The notes beneath the pieces were generated by a model. It was not told where the DNA came from and made no database searches. It worked only from the letters and a program-made list of their open reading frames with translations. The translations under genes and the position numbers were made by a program. Source: a bacterium (GTDB taxonomy: Bacteria; Patescibacteriota; Minisyncoccia; Phycocordibacterales; UBA10002). Taken from it: a stretch of 17,959 nt of DNA. The stretch lies in the NCBI GenBank assembly GCA_030697445.1, contig JAUYPY010000047.1:1-17959 (forward strand), in the 5' to 3' direction. Below are positions 1-7,415 of this stretch, in pieces; the first letter of the stretch is position 1, and each line of letters starts with the position of its first letter.

Positions 1-1232
1 ACCCTATCGTCCCACGGAATATTCGCCCCCCCTATAATCATTGACTGCTCGGCCCCTTTACCGGTAATAAGCACAACATCTCCTTCGCGCGTCAAAGACA
101 GAGCTTTTCTGTTACCCTCTCTCCTATCTTCAATCGCAAAAAGATTTTCACCGCGAATTTTTCCAAAACGCTCTGCCGAGACCGCAATGTCTTCCAGAAT
201 CTCTATCGGCTCATCATCATACGGGTCAACATTGCTTACCACAACATAATCCGCCATTTTCGCGGCAATCTCGCCCATCTGCGGTCGCTTCGCTTTGTCG
301 CGCCCGCCGCCTTCCGCGCCAAGCAACACAATAACCTTTGCGCCATTTACAGCAATAGCCCTCGCTGTCCCAAGCGCTGCCGCCATACTCACCTTCTCGT
401 GCGCATAATCAACAATCGCTAAAAACTTTTGCCCCTCATCTATAATCTCCATCCGCCCTGGGATTTTATGCAATTCAGATAATCCTTTTGCGATGGCGGT
501 ATCGGGAACACCCGCAAGGCGGCTTATGATAATGGCTGGCAACGCGTTGTACACATTAAATTTACCAAGTATGTTTAAGTGGAATATTTTTTCTTTTATA
601 GAAAAATCAACCCCGCGCGCGGTGTCCTGTATATTTTCTGCGCGAACATTCACATCATTCAATATTCCAAACGAAATATTCTGAAGAGCCGGAAACGAAA
701 GGAAAAATTCTGAGTGAGCGTCGTCGGAATTCGCAATAATCGTTTTCACTGCAGCAAACAGTTTTCCTTTCATTTTTTTATATTCCTCAAAACTTCCACC
801 ATGCGACTCCAAGTGTTCCGGAGATAAATTGGTAAAAACCGAAATATCGTACTTGATGCCGATGTGCCGAGATTGCTTGATACCTTCGGAAGTTGTTTCT
901 ATCACGCAGTATGTACAGCCTGCCCGCACCATTTCCCGCATTATTTTCTGAATCAGAAAACGACCCGGCATAGTCATATGGTATGCGTTAAGTCGTTCCT
1001 TATCCCCAATGCGAATATTGGCGGTGGTGATAATACCGGTTTTAATACCTCCAGCAGAAAGACACGCCCATATAAAATTTGCCGTGGATGTTTTCCCTTT
1101 GGTGCCAGTTACACCGATAACCTTCATTTCTCTTGACGGAAAGCCGTACCAAAGCGCGCTCACCCACGCTGTAATATAGTGGAAAGATAAAACGAAATTC
1201 TCCGGCAGGAACTTTTTGAGCGTACGCTTCAT
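1..1232 (-). CDS. murE: MurE-like Mur ligase, UDP-MurNAc-tripeptide synthetase (3' end cut by window)
   Basis: Cytoplasmic ATP-dependent ligase that adds the third stem-peptide residue to UDP-MurNAc-L-Ala-D-Glu. 410 codons are visible and the frame is still open at base 1. The translation starts MKRTLKKFLPENF, has a hydrophobic stretch at residues 13-31, then the P-loop VTGTKGKTST at 41-50. Further in come TNLSPEHLESHG, the linker VDYAHEK, LLGAEGGGRDKAKRP, and near the edge GKGAEQSMIIGG, which in MurE lies close to the C-terminus, so only a few tens of residues should be missing. The uridine-binding N-terminal domain of classical MurE is absent; the P-loop begins at about residue 43 instead of about 110. 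The motif that reads DNPR in diaminopimelate-adding enzymes is VDPYDDEP here, so I cannot assign the third amino acid. The start ATG overlaps the femAB stop (ATGA), implying translational coupling. Confidence 0.88.
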   Translation of the reverse strand, partial: MKRTLKKFLPENFVLSFHYITAWVSALWYGFPSREMKVIGVTGTKGKTSTANFIWACLSAGGIKTGIITTANIRIGDKERLNAYHMTMPGRFLIQKIMREMVRAGCTYCVIETTSEGIKQSRHIGIKYDISVFTNLSPEHLESHGGSFEEYKKMKGKLFAAVKTIIANSDDAHSEFFLSFPALQNISFGILNDVNVRAENIQDTARGVDFSIKEKIFHLNILGKFNVYNALPAIIISRLAGVPDTAIAKGLSELHKIPGRMEIIDEGQKFLAIVDYAHEKVSMAAALGTARAIAVNGAKVIVLLGAEGGGRDKAKRPQMGEIAAKMADYVVVSNVDPYDDEPIEILEDIAVSAERFGKIRGENLFAIEDRREGNRKALSLTREGDVVLITGKGAEQSMIIGGANIPWDDR

Positions 1233-2251
1233 AGATTTTTAATCGTCTTGATAAAGCAATATACTAAATACCAAAAACGATTCGCAACAACATCGTAAAA
1301 ATCAGCGTGAACGATTTGCATGCCTCCAAATTTCTGCTTAAACGCAGTGAGCCCACCCCACCCTTTATAGGTCTTTCCGACAGCAACTCCGCCGAAATTG
1401 TAGTGCGCGCAACCGAGCGTTTTTGCGTGGCAGATTGCCGCCCATTGCGCTGCATACGCCGACATAAGATTGCGTTCCGCGTTCGCAAGCCCACCGAAAA
1501 CATAATGAGCGGTCTTTCCATATACAATAATTAAATTCACGGCGAGAATGCGGTCTTGGTATTTTGCAACTGAAAGAAAAGCGTTTTGTGAGTTTACGCT
1601 TTGGAAAATATTTTTGTAGTATTCTTTTTCATGCAAGTGAAATCCATCGCGCTTCGCGGTCTCACACATCAAATCATAAAAAGAATCAAAATATTTTCCA
1701 AAATCTGCGCCGATGATTTCTGAAGTGACACCTTTCCGTTCCGCCAGCCGTATGGAATAGCGGGTCTTTTCATGCATCGCCATCAATAATTCGTTTTCCG
1801 TTTTGTCCAAACCCAGAAACCACTCCGCCCGCGGCTGGAAATTCGCCGAACGATAGGTTGCGCGCGGAGATTTGGTAAAAAACTCTTTGAGAAGCAAGGG
1901 GTCGTATGGTGCCGGAGTAAAATCAAGCCGCACAAAAACCGCGTTCTCCGATTGTGCGATTTTTAAAATCTGTTCGCGCAAAAACGAAAGTAATTCTTTT
2001 GACAGCGGGACTTTTGATACCGGCCCGTACGGCGCATACAGATAATTTTTTCCGAAAAAGAGCGGATAGGTTACCAACTGGAAGTACGCAATCGGCTCAT
2101 TGTGTTCTGAAATTAAAAACCGCCTTACAGTTCTGCCGAGGGACTTCTGCCACGCACCGTAAAATTCCGCTTGCGTAAACGCCGCGTCGACATACAAATC
2201 AAGCGGCTCAAACCGCTCTTCCACCATAAGTTCTTTGATTGAAAAATTCAT
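1229..2251 (-). CDS. FemAB-family peptidoglycan cross-bridge aminoacyltransferase
   Basis: A 340-residue protein of the FemA/FemB/FemX family. Members transfer amino acids from aminoacyl-tRNA onto the stem peptide of lipid II or its precursors, using two GNAT-like folds. Visible family features are the N-terminal AYFQLVTYPLFFGKNYLYAPYGPV segment region (about 54-79), MHEKTRYSIRLAERKGV at about 160-176, a C-terminal HYNFGGVAVGKTYKGWGG segment, and the closing FKQKFGG. No signal peptide or membrane helix is evident. It lies between tRNA-Glu/murF and murE, a context that supports a cell-wall role. The start ATG is only 3 nt from the tRNA 3' base; the Shine-Dalgarno-like GAGG lies inside the tRNA acceptor strand. 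The stop overlaps murE by 4 nt. The amino acid transferred cannot be read from the sequence. Confidence 0.87.
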   Translation of the reverse strand: MNFSIKELMVEERFEPLDLYVDAAFTQAEFYGAWQKSLGRTVRRFLISEHNEPIAYFQLVTYPLFFGKNYLYAPYGPVSKVPLSKELLSFLREQILKIAQSENAVFVRLDFTPAPYDPLLLKEFFTKSPRATYRSANFQPRAEWFLGLDKTENELLMAMHEKTRYSIRLAERKGVTSEIIGADFGKYFDSFYDLMCETAKRDGFHLHEKEYYKNIFQSVNSQNAFLSVAKYQDRILAVNLIIVYGKTAHYVFGGLANAERNLMSAYAAQWAAICHAKTLGCAHYNFGGVAVGKTYKGWGGLTAFKQKFGGMQIVHADFYDVVANRFWYLVYCFIKTIKNL

Positions 2252-2254
2252 TCA

Positions 2255-2329
2255 TGACCTCAATGGGATTCGAACCCATGTTCCGAGATTGAGAATCTCG
2301 TGTCCTAGGCCAGGCTAGACGATGAGGCC
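2255..2329 (-). tRNA. tRNA-Glu (anticodon CTC)
   Basis: On the minus strand a full cloverleaf can be folded: acceptor GGCCTCA pairs with TGAGGTC (one G-U), anticodon stem CGAGA/TCTCG closes the seven-base loop TTCTCAA with anticodon CTC, and the T arm reads ATGGG-TTCGAAT-CCCAT. The discriminator is A, and CCA is not encoded. It lies 19 nt after the murF stop and 3 nt before the femAB start, so it is probably cut from a polycistronic murF-femAB-murE transcript. A weak -10-like TATAAG lies just upstream (2335-2340), but no matching -35 is seen. Confidence 0.95.
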
Positions 2330-2348
2330 GTTTTCTTATAGTACCCTC

Positions 2349-3584
2349 TTACGATTTTCTTTTCCACTCTTTTTCCTGCCGTACCAGAAGTTCGCTCGCG
2401 CGCGCTGGCTCCGCCAGCGCGCGCTCTACAGTGCGCTCCATACGCATTCCTTGCGAACCTTTGATTAAAACAATATCTCCGGCGCGAAGTTCGGCATGGA
2501 GCACCTCTCCTGCCGAACGCGCATCCGAAAAGACGCGTATTTTTTGAGAAACGATACCCGTACCAGCCGCCCGTTCGCCTATCAACCACACAACATCGGC
2601 AATACGCACCGCTTCTTCCACCATCTTTTTATGTTCACCATTGCTCAAGTCCCCCAATTCCAACATATCGCCAAGCACGGCAATCTTTTTACCACGAGCG
2701 TTAGTCGAGTGGACTTCTTGAATCTGGATTTCCTCCAATGTTTTTAGCGCCTCCGCAACCGCCACCGGAGAGCTGTTGTATGTGTCGTCAATAATGCGCG
2801 CGCCGTTTATTCCGGAAAGTATGCGCATTCTGCCCGGCGCAAGCGCGCGCGCGGAAAGCGCCTTCGCTGCGCGCGCGAGGTCAAATCCAAATGTTTTGGC
2901 AACCGCGAGCGCAGCGAGTGCGGCATACAAGGGCGGAGTACCAAGCGTCCCATTGATTTCAACCAACGAAGCAAACTCACCGGCGCGCACATCTGCATCT
3001 TCGCTAAAACCGAAAGAAACAACTTTTGTACCAGCTTGCGCAAGTGCACGGAACGCAAGCACATCCGTATCGTCTGCATTCACCACAAGCGTACCACCGC
3101 TTCGCAAACTAGAAACGAGAGCGCCCTTTTCCGCAATCAATTCCCCTATCGAAGAAAAATTCCCAACATGCACCGGTGCGCGAGAGAGTTTGGTAACAAC
3201 GACGATATGCGGTTTAAGCCACTTCACGATTGCACGAATATCACCCGGCCTATCAGTGCCGACTTCAAGAACAAGGAAGTTTGGAGAGTTTAAAAACAAC
3301 AGATTAAAAATGCCTTTCAAAAAAACAAAAGTCCAACCGAAAGGATTATTCCATTGGTTTTTTTCTCCAAGAATTGCGAGAGGAACACCAATGTCGCTGT
3401 TGTAGCTTTTCTCGCTTTTACGTACCATCACAAATGGCGCAAGTGCCGCCGCGATCGCATCTTTCGTCGAGGTCTTGCCTACCGTGCCGGTGACGGCAAT
3501 CACCACCGGCTTAAAACGCGCGAGAAAAGCGCGCGCTTCAAGTGTCAAAAGAAAAACAACTATTTTCTTAAATATATTTTTCAT
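2349..3584 (-). CDS. murF: MurF-like Mur ligase, UDP-MurNAc-tripeptide:D-Ala-D-Ala ligase
   Basis: Cytoplasmic Mur ligase, 411 residues, expected to add D-Ala-D-Ala to the UDP-MurNAc tripeptide and so finish the stem peptide. The P-loop VTGTVGKTST is at residues 31-40, directly after a short basic/hydrophobic N-terminus, so the canonical MurF N-terminal domain is missing as in the neighbouring murE. Other ligase features are LEVGTDRPGDI (metal/ATP region), VNADDTDVLAF, the linker DDTYNSSPVA that is characteristic of MurF, AVLGDMLELG, and the C-terminal LIKGSQGMRMERTVE. DDTYNSSP favours MurF over MurE or MurC. Its ATG overlaps the ftsI stop (ATGA), and there is no Shine-Dalgarno. A perfect 12-bp inverted repeat is embedded in the last codons, encoding the RALAEPARASE stretch. 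Confidence 0.9.
   Translation of the reverse strand: MKNIFKKIVVFLLTLEARAFLARFKPVVIAVTGTVGKTSTKDAIAAALAPFVMVRKSEKSYNSDIGVPLAILGEKNQWNNPFGWTFVFLKGIFNLLFLNSPNFLVLEVGTDRPGDIRAIVKWLKPHIVVVTKLSRAPVHVGNFSSIGELIAEKGALVSSLRSGGTLVVNADDTDVLAFRALAQAGTKVVSFGFSEDADVRAGEFASLVEINGTLGTPPLYAALAALAVAKTFGFDLARAAKALSARALAPGRMRILSGINGARIIDDTYNSSPVAVAEALKTLEEIQIQEVHSTNARGKKIAVLGDMLELGDLSNGEHKKMVEEAVRIADVVWLIGERAAGTGIVSQKIRVFSDARSAGEVLHAELRAGDIVLIKGSQGMRMERTVERALAEPARASELLVRQEKEWKRKS
2398..2424. repeat. Perfect 12-bp inverted repeat inside the 3' end of murF
   Basis: Arm GCGCGCGCTGGC (2398-2409), loop TCC, arm GCCAGCGCGCGC (2413-2424). It lies after the last conserved MurF motif and adds an Ala/Arg-rich stretch without disturbing the frame. 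It could act as an RNA hairpin near the end of the message or be an inserted palindromic element. Confidence 0.8.
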
Positions 3585-5281
3585 CTATCGGGAGGTATCG
3601 CGTAATAATTGAGCAAAAACTTCGCGATGTCAAAAAACGGGTCAGTCAGCGTATGAGATGCAAACGACACCCCCTTCGGTTCCACCGTGTATAAAAATAC
3701 GATAAATCGCGGTTCGTAGGCGGGAAAATATCCGAAAAATGAATGCAGAAACCGATCTTCGTAGTACCCGCCCGACACCGGCTTAGCCATTTGAGCTGTA
3801 CCTGTCTTCGCCGCTACGCTCCAGTGTTCCAACTTTTTGGAACCGCCGAGAAGCGCCGTATCAACTACCTTCACGAGCATTTTCGTCACTTGTTCAACGG
3901 TCTCTGTCGCCAAAACGCGCTTCGACTCGCCAAACGATGGCGATGAAAAGGTGCCGAGGTCGTATGAAAGGCGCGTCGCTATATGCGGATTTGGAAGTTC
4001 GCCCTTGTTCGCAAGCGCAGAAAGTGCGCGCGTCATTGCAATAGGCGTTGTGGCAACACCCTGTCCGAACGATGCAGTTGCGTATTCAATCTGCCGAGGG
4101 CTTTTCAGGTTGTCCACTAAGCCGGACGCTTCGTTCGGCAAATCAACACCGGTTTCATCCCCTATGCCAAACGAAAGCAGATATTGCGCAAACTGATCCG
4201 TCCCCATCTTTAGCGCGACAAACGCCGCACCGGTATTGAGCGATTGGTTCAACACTTCCTGCATTGAAACCCTTCCGCGCGCTTTTTTATCAAAGTTATA
4301 AAATGTCTTTCCGTTCAGCTCCTGAAACCCCTTGTCATCGTATGTTGTTTCCGGAGTAACGGCGCCGATGTCAATCCCCGCAGCCATTGTTAGCGGCTTC
4401 ATAATAGAACCGAATTCATACACATTTTCAATTAAAGGGTTCACAAATACGCGCCAGTCCTTTTCTTTTTGGAAGTTGTTCAGGTCAAAAGACGGAACTG
4501 CCGCCATGGCTATAATCTCACCGGTATTTGGGTTCATTACGATGCCCGCCGTCTCGCGCGATGAAAATCGGTCAGCCGTTGCTCGAAGCGTCTGTTCCAC
4601 ATACGACTGCGCCGATGGTTCAATGCTCGTTACCACATTTCCGGAACGCGCCGACGCTCCTCCGCGCACTGCCTCAAGAAGCTCGGCAAAGAAATTTTTA
4701 TATGGCGATTGGTGCGTCTTACCGAGTACATCTTCGTAATATCGCTCAAGTCCGTAACGCCCAACAATCCTGTCTTCGTCGTATCCGACAAAACCGATTG
4801 CGTGCGCGGCGCGAGCGCCGCCTGGGTAAAACCGCCATCGCTCACGCGCAATTATAACGCCAGGAATTTCAAGCGCTGTAATCGCATCGGCTGCTTCTTG
4901 TGTCAGCCGATGCGCGAGCTCTTCGTACGAATCGGTGCTTTTCTCCGCGCGCGCAAAGAATTCTGCTCGCGAGAGCGGTATCAAAGGATTGAGAGATTGG
5001 TACGCCGCCTCCGCATCTGTTAGTTTGGTCGCATCAAGTGCAAGTACGAAACCGTTTTTTTGCGATGCAGCCACAACTTGTTCTCCATCTTTTTCAGTGA
5101 AGAAAATAGAACCGCGGTTAAACAAAGACGCGGAATTCTCTGCATACAAGCGATCTGCGCGCATCACAAATTCTTCCGCTCGCACTACCTGCAGAAAATA
5201 AAGGCGCGCGGCGATGAAAAGCGCCGCGCCTAGTACGCACCACCCTATGAAGCGTATTCTCCGTGTCGCATCAAAGTTCAT
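3581..5281 (-). CDS. ftsI: Class B penicillin-binding protein (FtsI/PBP2 type), septal transpeptidase
   Basis: Membrane-anchored D,D-transpeptidase that cross-links peptidoglycan, here most likely at the septum given its place after rsmH and an ftsL-like gene. One N-terminal membrane helix lies at about residues 9-31, followed by the dimerisation/pedestal domain and a transpeptidase domain. The three catalytic motifs are SIMK (about 292-295), SLN (about 347-349) and KTG (about 492-494, in AAKTGTAQM). Length of about 566 residues is normal for the family. I chose the ATG at 5281; a TTG two codons upstream (5287) is also open. Neither start has a well-spaced Shine-Dalgarno, and the gene overlaps the end of the ftsL-like gene, so coupling is likely. 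Its stop overlaps murF (ATGA). Confidence 0.92.
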   Translation of the reverse strand: MNFDATRRIRFIGWCVLGAALFIAARLYFLQVVRAEEFVMRADRLYAENSASLFNRGSIFFTEKDGEQVVAASQKNGFVLALDATKLTDAEAAYQSLNPLIPLSRAEFFARAEKSTDSYEELAHRLTQEAADAITALEIPGVIIARERWRFYPGGARAAHAIGFVGYDEDRIVGRYGLERYYEDVLGKTHQSPYKNFFAELLEAVRGGASARSGNVVTSIEPSAQSYVEQTLRATADRFSSRETAGIVMNPNTGEIIAMAAVPSFDLNNFQKEKDWRVFVNPLIENVYEFGSIMKPLTMAAGIDIGAVTPETTYDDKGFQELNGKTFYNFDKKARGRVSMQEVLNQSLNTGAAFVALKMGTDQFAQYLLSFGIGDETGVDLPNEASGLVDNLKSPRQIEYATASFGQGVATTPIAMTRALSALANKGELPNPHIATRLSYDLGTFSSPSFGESKRVLATETVEQVTKMLVKVVDTALLGGSKKLEHWSVAAKTGTAQMAKPVSGGYYEDRFLHSFFGYFPAYEPRFIVFLYTVEPKGVSFASHTLTDPFFDIAKFLLNYYAIPPDR

Positions 5282-5600
5282 TTCCAAAACGAAGTATTAT
5301 TCCAAGCGAACGCTTCGTCGCATACGACAGAAAGATCGGGGTTTGGAATCCGCTCGCAGCGGCCTTCACGGGCGTAACAGTATCGCGCGCTGACACGCGT
5401 GATTCCAATTCCGCTATGCTAATCGATAGGACATCTGCGCGAGCGCTTGCGCGAGCGCTTGCCGCCGAGGCGCGCACCGACAAACCGATAAAGGCAGTGT
5501 TGGCGGCAAACAGCGCCACTGCCGCGCAAGCAAGCAGTACAAACAGTGCGCGCCGAGACACAGCGTAATATTTAAAATATGGTATTGAAATGGCTCTCAT
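5271..5600 (-). CDS. FtsL-like small bitopic division protein
   Basis: 109 residues: a short cytoplasmic N-terminus, one membrane helix at about 18-39 (ALFVLLACAAVALFAANTAF), then an Ala/Ser/Arg-rich extracytoplasmic stretch, AELESRVSARD that could start a coiled coil, and a hydrophobic tail. Sequence alone does not identify it. Its size, topology and position between rsmH and ftsI are exactly those of ftsL in dcw clusters, where FtsL partners FtsB/FtsQ and activates the FtsW-FtsI synthase. Its ATG overlaps the rsmH stop (ATGA) and its 3' end overlaps the ftsI start. A 12-bp tandem duplication encodes the repeated SARA residues. The call is by position and topology, hence the empty symbol. 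Confidence 0.65.
   Translation of the reverse strand: MRAISIPYFKYYAVSRRALFVLLACAAVALFAANTAFIGLSVRASAASARASARADVLSISIAELESRVSARDTVTPVKAAASGFQTPIFLSYATKRSLGIILRFGNEL
5437..5460. repeat. Two perfect tandem 12-bp copies inside the ftsL-like gene
   Basis: GCGCGAGCGCTT occurs at 5437-5448 and again at 5449-5460. It adds four codons in frame, giving the SARASARA-like stretch just outside the membrane helix. It is a likely slippage hotspot. Confidence 0.85.
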
Positions 5601-6472
5601 TTTTTTATAAAAATTCTCAATTTTGCGCTCCGAGAGCGCGGATTACCCTGAACTTCCTCGCGAGATGGGACGATTGGTTTCTTGCTGGCAGTCCCTCCTT
5701 CACTCTTTTCCTCTTCTTTAAAAAACCGTTTGACAATTCTGTCTTCGCCGCTATGGAACGAGATGACAGCCATTCTTCCTCCACTTTTGAGCGATGCAAG
5801 TCCTTTTCGCAGACCTTCCTCAAGCGCCGGCAATTCATCGTTCACGGCCATTCGAATTGCTTGAAAGGTTTTGGTTGCAGGATGAGTTCTTCCTGAGCGC
5901 GGTACAACAGCCGAAACTATATCTGCGAGCGTCTTGCTGGTTTCAATCGGCGCTTGAACGCGGGCCTCCACAATAGCTCGTGCAATGCGTTCCGCGTACC
6001 GCTCACCACCAAATCCTTCAAGTATTAGCGCAAGGTTTTCTTCTTTCCATTCATTTACCACCTCTCTAGCCGTAACTCTGCCCTCAGAATTCTTTCGAAA
6101 AGTCATCAACAACGGCTCGTCTTTACTGAAAGAAAACCCTCGCCCGCTTTCCAAAAGTTCATCGGTGGACACGCCGAGGTCAAAAAGGATTGCGTCAACT
6201 TTTGCGACACCTAGATCCGAAAGTGTTTTATCCAATTCTCGGAAATTCTGTTCGCGCAATGTTGCTTGAATCCCTGCGGCTTGCAATCGTTCGTGAGTGC
6301 GCGAAAGCGCATCTTCGTCTTCATCAATGCCAATTGCGGTTATAGTGCCGCCAGTCGCCTGCGCGACTGCGAGCGTATGTCCTCCGCTCCCAGCCGTGCA
6401 ATCCAGAAAGGTCTCTCCGGATTTCACACGGAGCGCTTCCACAACTTCTTGTAAAAGAACTGGCAGGTGCAT
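5597..6472 (-). CDS. rsmH: 16S rRNA (cytosine-1402-N4)-methyltransferase RsmH
   Basis: SAM-dependent methyltransferase that methylates C1402 in the ribosomal P site; also known as MraW and usually the head of dcw clusters. With the chosen start it has 291 residues beginning MHLPVLLQEVVEAL, the normal RsmH N-terminus. Motifs are FLDCTAGSGGHTLA (SAM loop), GIDEDEDAL, DAILFDLGVSTDELLESGRGFSF, the KTFQAIRMAVNDEL segment, and the C-terminal AVISFHSGEDRIVKRFF. In-frame upstream starts exist (ATG 6565, GTG 6619), but they would add 31-49 residues not seen in the family and run across the DnaA-box region. No clear Shine-Dalgarno is present at 6472. The gene ends in an ATGA overlap with the ftsL-like gene. 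Confidence 0.93.
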   Translation of the reverse strand: MHLPVLLQEVVEALRVKSGETFLDCTAGSGGHTLAVAQATGGTITAIGIDEDEDALSRTHERLQAAGIQATLREQNFRELDKTLSDLGVAKVDAILFDLGVSTDELLESGRGFSFSKDEPLLMTFRKNSEGRVTAREVVNEWKEENLALILEGFGGERYAERIARAIVEARVQAPIETSKTLADIVSAVVPRSGRTHPATKTFQAIRMAVNDELPALEEGLRKGLASLKSGGRMAVISFHSGEDRIVKRFFKEEEKSEGGTASKKPIVPSREEVQGNPRSRSAKLRIFIKK

Positions 6473-6611
6473 CACAATGTCCGCTTCGCTACGCCCCTGT
6501 CCACCCGAACGAGTGCAGACGGATTGCGCAGAGAAACGAGGAAAAGACAGAGTACGAAACTCCATTTTCCCCCGTTCACTTTGTAATATCGTTTTTCGAC
6601 GCGCATATAGT

Positions 6612-6704
6612 TTATCCACTTATCCACACTTAATAAACAGTGTATTACAACACCTTCTCTATGCAAATACCCAAATCTGGGGATATGTGGATAACTTATC
6701 TACT
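6612..6704. promoter_or_regulatory. Cluster of DnaA-box-like 9-mers in the rsmH leader
   Basis: Plus-strand TTATCCACT (6612-6620) abuts TTATCCACA (6620-6628). A second perfect TTATCCACA is on the minus strand (6686-6694), followed by plus-strand TTATCTACT (6696-6704), which overlaps the trmD stop. TTATCCACA is the canonical DnaA box. The cluster occupies the only non-coding gap (6473-6695) ahead of the division genes, so it probably covers the rsmH promoter. A weak minus-strand promoter can be drawn (TTGCAT, 16 nt, TACACT), but I am not confident in it. The rest of this gap shows no other gene. Confidence 0.6.
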
Positions 6705-7358
6705 ACCGTTTTTACGCCACTCTTCTATGTGTGCGCGATGGCCTGTAAGAAGAATTTTCGGTACGCGATATTTTTTCTTTTTATATACAAAAACTTCAGG
6801 GCGAGTATAGACATTTGAAGCCGCAATGCGTGTCTCTTCACGCGACTGCGGATCGCCCAATACGCCGTCAACTTGCCGCGCGATAGTATCAATTAGAATT
6901 TCTGCCGCAAGTTCCCCGCCGGTCAGCACAAACGGCCCAACCGACAGTTCTTCCACCGCAAATACTTTTTTAACGCGCGCATCTATCCCCTCGTACCGCC
7001 CGCAGATAATAATGAGGTCGGTGTATTGTTTTGCATACCGTATTGCTCCTTCATTTGTAAATTGCTTTCCCCTCGGACTCAGCCATATAATCTTGATTTT
7101 CTTTCTCATTCCTACATTCCTAGGAATGTAGGAGAATGCTTTTTCGATGGCGCGAATAACCGGCTCGGATTGAATGACCATTCCCGGGCCGCCGCCGTAT
7201 GGCTTGCGGTCAACCCGCGCGTGCTTGTTCTCCGCGTAATCGCGCGGATTATAAAACTTCACCGTAATCTTTTTGTCCTCAATCGCCCGCTTCAAAATTG
7301 ACTCGCCAAGATACGAGCGAAACGCGTTGGGGAATAAGGTAATAATATGGAAAGTCAT
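6696..7358 (-). CDS. trmD: tRNA (guanine37-N1)-methyltransferase TrmD
   Basis: SPOUT-class methyltransferase that makes m1G37 in tRNAs reading CNN codons and so prevents frameshifting. About 220 residues from the ATG at 7358. Motifs are the start MTFHIITLFPNAF, NPRDYAENKHARVDRKPYGGGPGM, WLSPRGKQF, the SAM knot LIIICGRYEGIDARV, and the GPFVLTGGELAAEILIDTIAR region. A TTG six codons upstream is open but would extend beyond the family N-terminus. The residues SYIPRNVGM between two conserved blocks are encoded by a 24-bp palindrome and look like an insertion. A strong hairpin ends 16 nt upstream of the start, and no Shine-Dalgarno is visible. rimM, the usual neighbour upstream, is missing. Confidence 0.95.
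   Translation of the reverse strand: MTFHIITLFPNAFRSYLGESILKRAIEDKKITVKFYNPRDYAENKHARVDRKPYGGGPGMVIQSEPVIRAIEKAFSYIPRNVGMRKKIKIIWLSPRGKQFTNEGAIRYAKQYTDLIIICGRYEGIDARVKKVFAVEELSVGPFVLTGGELAAEILIDTIARQVDGVLGDPQSREETRIAASNVYTRPEVFVYKKKKYRVPKILLTGHRAHIEEWRKNGSR
7110..7133. repeat. 24-bp perfect palindrome inside trmD
   Basis: Centred on CCTAGG: the half-site TCCTACATTCCT is followed directly by its exact reverse complement AGGAATGTAGGA. It encodes part of SYIPRNVGM, a stretch lying between conserved TrmD blocks, and keeps the frame. It is consistent with an inserted palindromic element. Confidence 0.85.
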
Positions 7359-7374
7359 AGGTATGTGATAACAC

Positions 7375-7406
7375 AAAAGACCCCCGCTGTATAGCGGGGG
7401 TCTTTT
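7375..7406 (-). terminator. Intrinsic terminator after khpA (symmetric hairpin)
   Basis: A perfect 14-bp stem (AAAAGACCCCCGCT with its complement) closes a 4-nt loop, with an A tract on one side and a T tract on the other. It works in either direction by sequence. Here it would end the minus-strand rpsP-khpA message. Its end is 16 nt from the trmD start, so trmD expression needs readthrough or a promoter within this short region. Confidence 0.9.
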
Positions 7407-7415
7407 GTTAAAAAC

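Noticed and set aside
2776..3405. Long plus-strand open frame of 209 codons
   Set aside because: It lies entirely antisense to murF, has an Ala/Ser/Arg-rich composition typical of a shadow frame, and no start signal; murF has clear motifs.
6473..6619. N-terminal extension of RsmH from GTG 6619 or ATG 6565
   Set aside because: The family N-terminus begins at MHLPVLLQEV; the extension would use DnaA-box sequence as codons and has no resemblance to RsmH.
6612..6704. A confirmed replication origin
   Set aside because: Only four box-like 9-mers, no dnaA or dnaN in view, and no change of gene strand at the site; kept as a regulatory cluster.
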